Part shown: one piece after another, positions 62,280 through 64,000 of the stretch
How the letters are laid out: each line of letters begins with the position of its first letter
Position numbering within the stretch: position 1 is the stretch's first letter
Origin: Candidatus Cryptobacteroides excrementipullorum
GTDB taxonomy: Bacteria > Bacteroidota > Bacteroidia > Bacteroidales > UBA932
Reading direction: 5' to 3'
NCBI GenBank assembly: GCA_017695065.1
Contig: JADILZ010000018.1
Coordinates: 30,427-94,426, forward strand
Length of the DNA: 64,000 nt
Notes under the pieces: model-generated
What the model saw: the letters and a program-made list of their open reading frames with translations, nothing else
Told to the model about the DNA's origin: nothing
The model's database searches: none
Translations under genes and position numbers: made by a program

Positions 62280-63473
62280 TCATCTTGCATCCGGATAGAC
62301 AGCGGCCATACGGGCATACATCTCTGCCATGGCTCCCTGGACAAGCAGCCACCTGGTCTCATTTGTCTTCCGTCCGCTGCAATCATCACTGAAAAGCCCC
62401 TCCCCGGTACGGGACTTCTCCCATGCAGTGTCAATGGACCTGCGCACAGCATCCAAATATGTGATGTCGCCGTCCGCGCGGTAAAGTTCGATAAATCCGC
62501 GGAGCATAACGGCATTGAACCATGTATTGCCGGCCTTCATGATGCGGAAAGCACTGCCATCATCAGCCGCATAATCCTCAAAGAAATAGTCATAGCATGA
62601 CCTTGCCGTCTTCTTCGCGTCCTCAAGATATGAATCCTCACCGGTTATCCCGTAAAGAAGAGCCCCTGCCTGGACCATCTGGCCGCTGTTATATGCGAAT
62701 TTCCAGGTCTGGATTTTTCCGGAAAGGTCTATATTGTCAAAATAAAGGAAGTCCGAAGTATCCAAAAGTGTCCGTCTGGTCCACTCATACAGCATTTTCC
62801 CTTGTTCAAGATAATACGGATTCCCCGTAGCCTTGTAAAGTTTCAAGGCGAAAACCGACCCCGGAGCATTGGAACAGCTATTCTTGGACCCTTTTTTCTG
62901 TTCGCACCAGTATATCCCTCCTCCGAGCACATCATCAATCCCGCTTTCAACGAAGCGCCATATCATCTCAGCCTTCTCGAGATACTGCCGTTCAGAAGTA
63001 GAAAGATACAGGTCGGTAAAGTCTGTCCCGAGCCAGATGTTGTCATCATAAAACCTGTCAGAAGAAGATGCTGACTTAATATATGACGAATAGGCATGCG
63101 GCTCTCGTTTCACATCATAATATTCCTCCAGACCGGGCAAGACCCGGCCGGAGAGGGTATCAAGATAGGAAGGATCAGATTCAATTATAGCGGTAGCTGC
63201 CGAAAGCGTCCCGGAAAAAGGCCATAAATACGAATAGGGATTTGGCACTGACGCCTGTTCATCAGATGCAAGGTAGCCGGCACTGTAACGGTCATCAAAA
63301 GGGTAGTTTTCACGTAGAAGGAACGTTCCAGGAACAGAATAGCACGAATAAATGGACTGCATGACAGTCTCCGCCTTTTCAATGTAAAAGTTTTTCTCAC
63401 CGGTACCTGCTTCACACGAAGCAAAAGCCAGAATACATAATGCTGCCAGTGGGGAGATGGACGGTATTCTCAT
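62280..63473 (-). CDS. GH76 endo-alpha-1,6-mannanase lipoprotein
   Basis: The 397-residue product has a lipoprotein signal (FASC, Cys20) and the GH76 (alpha/alpha)6 barrel with the paired catalytic aspartates Asp143-Asp144 (FYDDNIWLG) and conserved W/Y-rich glycan sites (YLWPFSGTLSA, NAPGSVFALKLY, GKIQTWKFAYNSGQMVQA). It cuts the alpha-1,6-mannan backbone of fungal cell walls or related glycans. The start MRIPSISPLAAL is chosen because the lipobox follows at normal distance. Confidence 0.93.
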   Translation of the reverse strand: MRIPSISPLAALCILAFASCEAGTGEKNFYIEKAETVMQSIYSCYSVPGTFLLRENYPFDDRYSAGYLASDEQASVPNPYSYLWPFSGTLSAATAIIESDPSYLDTLSGRVLPGLEEYYDVKREPHAYSSYIKSASSSDRFYDDNIWLGTDFTDLYLSTSERQYLEKAEMIWRFVESGIDDVLGGGIYWCEQKKGSKNSCSNAPGSVFALKLYKATGNPYYLEQGKMLYEWTRRTLLDTSDFLYFDNIDLSGKIQTWKFAYNSGQMVQAGALLYGITGEDSYLEDAKKTARSCYDYFFEDYAADDGSAFRIMKAGNTWFNAVMLRGFIELYRADGDITYLDAVRRSIDTAWEKSRTGEGLFSDDCSGRKTNETRWLLVQGAMAEMYARMAAVYPDAR

Positions 63474-63491
63474 TTTAGTGTCTGTTTTCTG

Positions 63492-63499
63492 CAAATATA
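63492..63499 (-). promoter_or_regulatory. -7 box of the mannan-degradation operon
   Basis: The minus strand reads TATATTTG, 18 nt before the GH76 ATG. No -33 TTTG is seen at the usual distance. Confidence 0.5.
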
Positions 63500-63581
63500 T
63501 TCCATAAATCCCAAAATCCGCATGATTTAATGCAATTTTAGAGGCAGCCTGAGATCCCGCAGGGATGAAAGAAAAAAAAGA

Positions 63582-63612
63582 GTCCCGTGAATGCATGTCA
63601 CATTCACGGGAC
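63582..63612 (-). terminator. rRNA operon terminator
   Basis: A 12-bp perfect stem (63582-63593 with 63601-63612) is followed on the minus strand by CTC and eight T residues. It starts just 12 nt past the 5S 3' end. Confidence 0.93.
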
Positions 63613-63623
63613 CCTGTATCAAA

Positions 63624-63736
63624 AGCGGCAGCTGCCTACTCTCCCACCTGGTGGGGCAGTACCATCGGCGCAAGCGGGCTTGACTTCTCTGTTCGGTATG
63701 GGTAGAGGTAGTTCCCCGCCGCTATAGCCACCGCAG
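63624..63736 (-). rRNA. rrf: 5S ribosomal RNA
   Basis: The minus strand contains the conserved core (CCATACCGAACAGAGAAG and GATGGTACTGCC...GTGGGAGAGTAGG) and complementary 5' and 3' ends. The length is about 113 nt; the exact ends are estimated. It is the last gene of the rRNA operon. Confidence 0.93.
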
Positions 63737-63771
63737 TATATCTCTGAGAGAGACCAACGAGATAAACCTTC

Positions 63772-64000
<229 letters not shown>

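Overview
The window comes from the chromosome of a member of the Bacteroidales, probably gut-associated. The evidence is a SusC/SusD pair with surface glycosidases and a Ser-type sulfatase, the Bacteroidetes -7 promoter box TAnnTTTG in front of many genes, the families DUF4295, DUF4199 and DUF4783, and mostly absent Shine-Dalgarno sequences. The genus cannot be fixed from sequence alone. Coding is dense, with about 50 genes, one rRNA operon end, no tRNA, no CRISPR array and no intact insertion sequence.

Layout. 1-8.6 kb (minus strand): a small polysaccharide utilization locus, GH20 hexosaminidase - SusC - SusD - sulfatase, the last running off the left edge. It looks aimed at sulfated, N-acetylhexosamine-containing host glycans. 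8.9-17.2 kb: an oxaloacetate decarboxylase-like protein lacking its biotin lysine, an SDR, a Fur-type regulator overlapping an outer-membrane protein, a GT4, bcp, upp, radC, then ileS-dksA-like-lspA. 20.8-24.3 kb: cvpA-tsaB facing a greA-HIT-TlpA-like operon. 24.3-24.9 kb is a gene-poor, hairpin-rich repeat region that carries a well-formed outward promoter. 24.9-38.7 kb (minus): one long, tightly packed operon xseA-xseB-glgB-GDE-GT4-GH57-(GT3::GT35)-ribF-hypothetical. It carries synthesis, branching, debranching and phosphorolysis of glycogen, with synthase and phosphorylase fused in a single 1412-residue chain. 38.9-51.9 kb: housekeeping genes (engB, prs, der, rlmH, dnaX, lptB), a very large orphan sensor kinase and an M16 peptidase. 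52.0-57.3 kb (minus): ribosomal protein operons DUF4295-rpmG-rpmB and thrS-infC-rpmI-rplT-lepB, with infC apparently starting at ATC. 57.4-59.0 kb: DUF4199 and a membrane GT2. 59.0-63.5 kb (minus): GH76-GH125-GH2, an alpha-mannan-type degradation set. 63.6-64 kb: the 3' end of an rRNA operon (23S, 5S, terminator), minus strand.

How it fits together. The two carbohydrate loci at the ends supply sugars, and the central operon probably stores and remobilises glucose as glycogen. No ADP-glucose pyrophosphorylase gene is present here, so the sugar-nucleotide donor is not settled. The most interesting items are the fused glycogen synthase/phosphorylase, the non-AUG infC start with a perfect AGGAGG, the promoter that fires into the 24.3-24.9 kb repeat array, a paired palindrome motif that recurs 14 kb away, and a 120-bp degenerate inverted-repeat element after der.
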